From NCBI GenBank assembly GCA_944383685.1, contig CALWQM010000002.1, positions 62,001 to 126,000 of the forward strand: 64,000 nt of DNA. The letters are read 5' to 3'. This document shows, piece after piece, positions 63,457-64,000 of the stretch (within the stretch, counting starts at the first letter, position 1; each line of letters starts with the position of its first letter). This DNA comes from an uncultured Clostridia bacterium. GTDB taxonomy: Bacteria; Bacillota; Clostridia; Christensenellales; UBA1242. The notes beneath the pieces were generated by a model. The model saw only the letters and a list, made by a program, of their open reading frames with translations, was not told where the DNA came from and did not search any database. Position numbers and translations under genes: made by a program.

Positions 63457-63486
63457 AAAAGAGAGATAAAACCTCTCTTTTTTTAT
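63457..63486 (+). terminator. Terminator after pnp
   Basis: AAGAGAG/CTCTCTT stem (63459-63465 with 63473-63479), 7-nt loop, eight T. Confidence 0.8.
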
Positions 63487-63634
63487 TATTTATATATTAT
63501 ATAACAAAGGTTGTTATTTTTTTTGGTTGTTATTTTTCTTAATTAAAATACCTAAAAATACTTAATTATATACTGCTAATAATCATAAAAATAAAAAAAT
63601 GAGTTAAAATATATAAAAGTATCCTCAAAAAAAG

Positions 63635-63663
63635 TTGACTCGGGGGGGGGAATTTGGTAAAAT
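63635..63663 (+). promoter_or_regulatory. Promoter with G9 tract in its spacer
   Basis: TTGACT (63635-63640), spacer of exactly 17 bp made of C, nine G (63642-63650) and AATTTGG, then TAAAAT (63658-63663). Gain or loss of G would change the spacer length and so the promoter strength. The predicted +1 coincides with the ATG at 63670. Confidence 0.8.
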
Positions 63664-63669
63664 CAAAAT

Positions 63670-64000
63670 ATGAAAAAGGTGTTTTTAATCTTATTTTCTT
63701 TAATATTTTTTGGAACAGCACTCGCAGGTAGTGCGTTTCTTTTGTCTGGTTGTGATTCTTCCTATTCACAAGAACAAAATGACGAAGAAAAACAGAATGA
63801 TGAAAATACTGAAAATAGTAATGATAATAGTTCAAGTGAAGATAATAATCAAGAAGACGCAAATGAAGACGAAGATGATGAAGTTTCTGCCCAAGGATAT
63901 ATATTGCATGCGTATGTTATTACTTTTGACAGTCAAAGTCCAACAGGTTCCAACAATTCAAGGGGTGGAACTGTCACTGTTTGGTCGCCAGGCTTTCTAG
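63670..64000 (+). CDS. Third probable surface lipoprotein, 3' end outside window
   Basis: 110 codons are visible, with no stop before the window end. Signal peptide MKKVFLILFSLIFFGTALAG ends in the lipobox LSGC with Cys28 lipidated. A low-complexity acidic stalk of about 45 residues (Asp, Glu, Asn, Gln, Ser) follows, then the start of a beta-rich domain. The layout matches the giant lipoprotein at 29758 (Cys also at 28), so this is probably another large surface protein; its full size is unknown. No ribosome site; the ATG lies 6 nt after the -10 box, so the mRNA is probably leaderless. Its promoter has a G9 tract. Confidence 0.85.
   Translation, partial: MKKVFLILFSLIFFGTALAGSAFLLSGCDSSYSQEQNDEEKQNDENTENSNDNSSSEDNNQEDANEDEDDEVSAQGYILHAYVITFDSQSPTGSNNSRGGTVTVWSPGFL

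Noticed and set aside
1..64000. CRISPR array or insertion sequence
   Set aside because: No regularly spaced repeats and no transposase-like protein found.

Overview
The window is a visibly AT-rich bacterial chromosome segment with tightly packed housekeeping genes. The gene content (GatCAB, HemZ, a YycJ/WalJ-type metallo-beta-lactamase protein, class II aldolase, long Rel, long RecJ, ABC-F, lipobox lipoproteins) and the strong AGGAGG-type ribosome sites point to a low-GC Bacillota, probably an uncultured clostridial-type or related gut lineage. The lineage is inferred from gene families only. No phage, transposase, CRISPR array or rRNA was seen.

Layout. 1-10.3 kb: the 3' part of a giant surface protein gene (more than 3,440 codons in view) with GLUG-like repeats and a glycine-rich block. 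10.4-15.4 kb: a RadC-like gene, a small winged-helix-like/TM protein, the gatCAB operon, and a frameshifted gene remnant. 15.4-26.8 kb: a second winged-helix-like/TM paralogue, uvrB, an unknown gene, uvrA, a YycJ-like MBL gene, a converging fba/RadC-like operon, a small lipoprotein, hflX, a DUF1858 gene and a PRC-barrel gene. 27-40.3 kb: a VirB4-like ATPase with a PrgI-like N-terminus, then a second giant gene (3,498-codon lipoprotein). 40.4-48.1 kb: rpoB and rpoC, each with its own promoter, separated by a GC-rich dyad element; rpoB has a leader terminator. 48.2-50.3 kb: a three-gene operon with an M3-like minimal peptidase and an HD-fold protein. 50.3-53 kb: an ABC-F gene behind a leader peptide and attenuator, then an unknown gene. 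53.3 kb: tRNA-Leu(CAA). 53.9-63.4 kb: recJ-rel-hemZ-(S66 peptidase), rpsO and pnp. 63.67 kb to the end: the start of a third probable surface lipoprotein.

How the parts work together. Most of the window is core information processing: transcription (rpoBC), tRNA-dependent amidation (gatCAB), excision repair (uvrA/uvrB), recombination repair (recJ, RadC-like), ribosome rescue and protection (hflX, ABC-F), the stringent response (rel) and RNA decay (pnp). Between these blocks sit very large secreted proteins that probably form the variable cell-surface layer. The two most notable regulatory signals are a G9 tract exactly inside the 17-bp promoter spacer of the third lipoprotein gene, a textbook layout for phase variation, and a leader-peptide attenuator with three mutually exclusive RNA pairings in front of the ABC-F gene. 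Several genes (uvrB, uvrA, hflX, the small gene at 15385 and the third lipoprotein) have their ATG 6-9 nt after the -10 box and no ribosome-binding site, so leaderless mRNAs look common here. Rel has lost the hydrolase catalytic residues, and RpoB carries Gln at the position of E. coli His526, which predicts natural rifampicin resistance.
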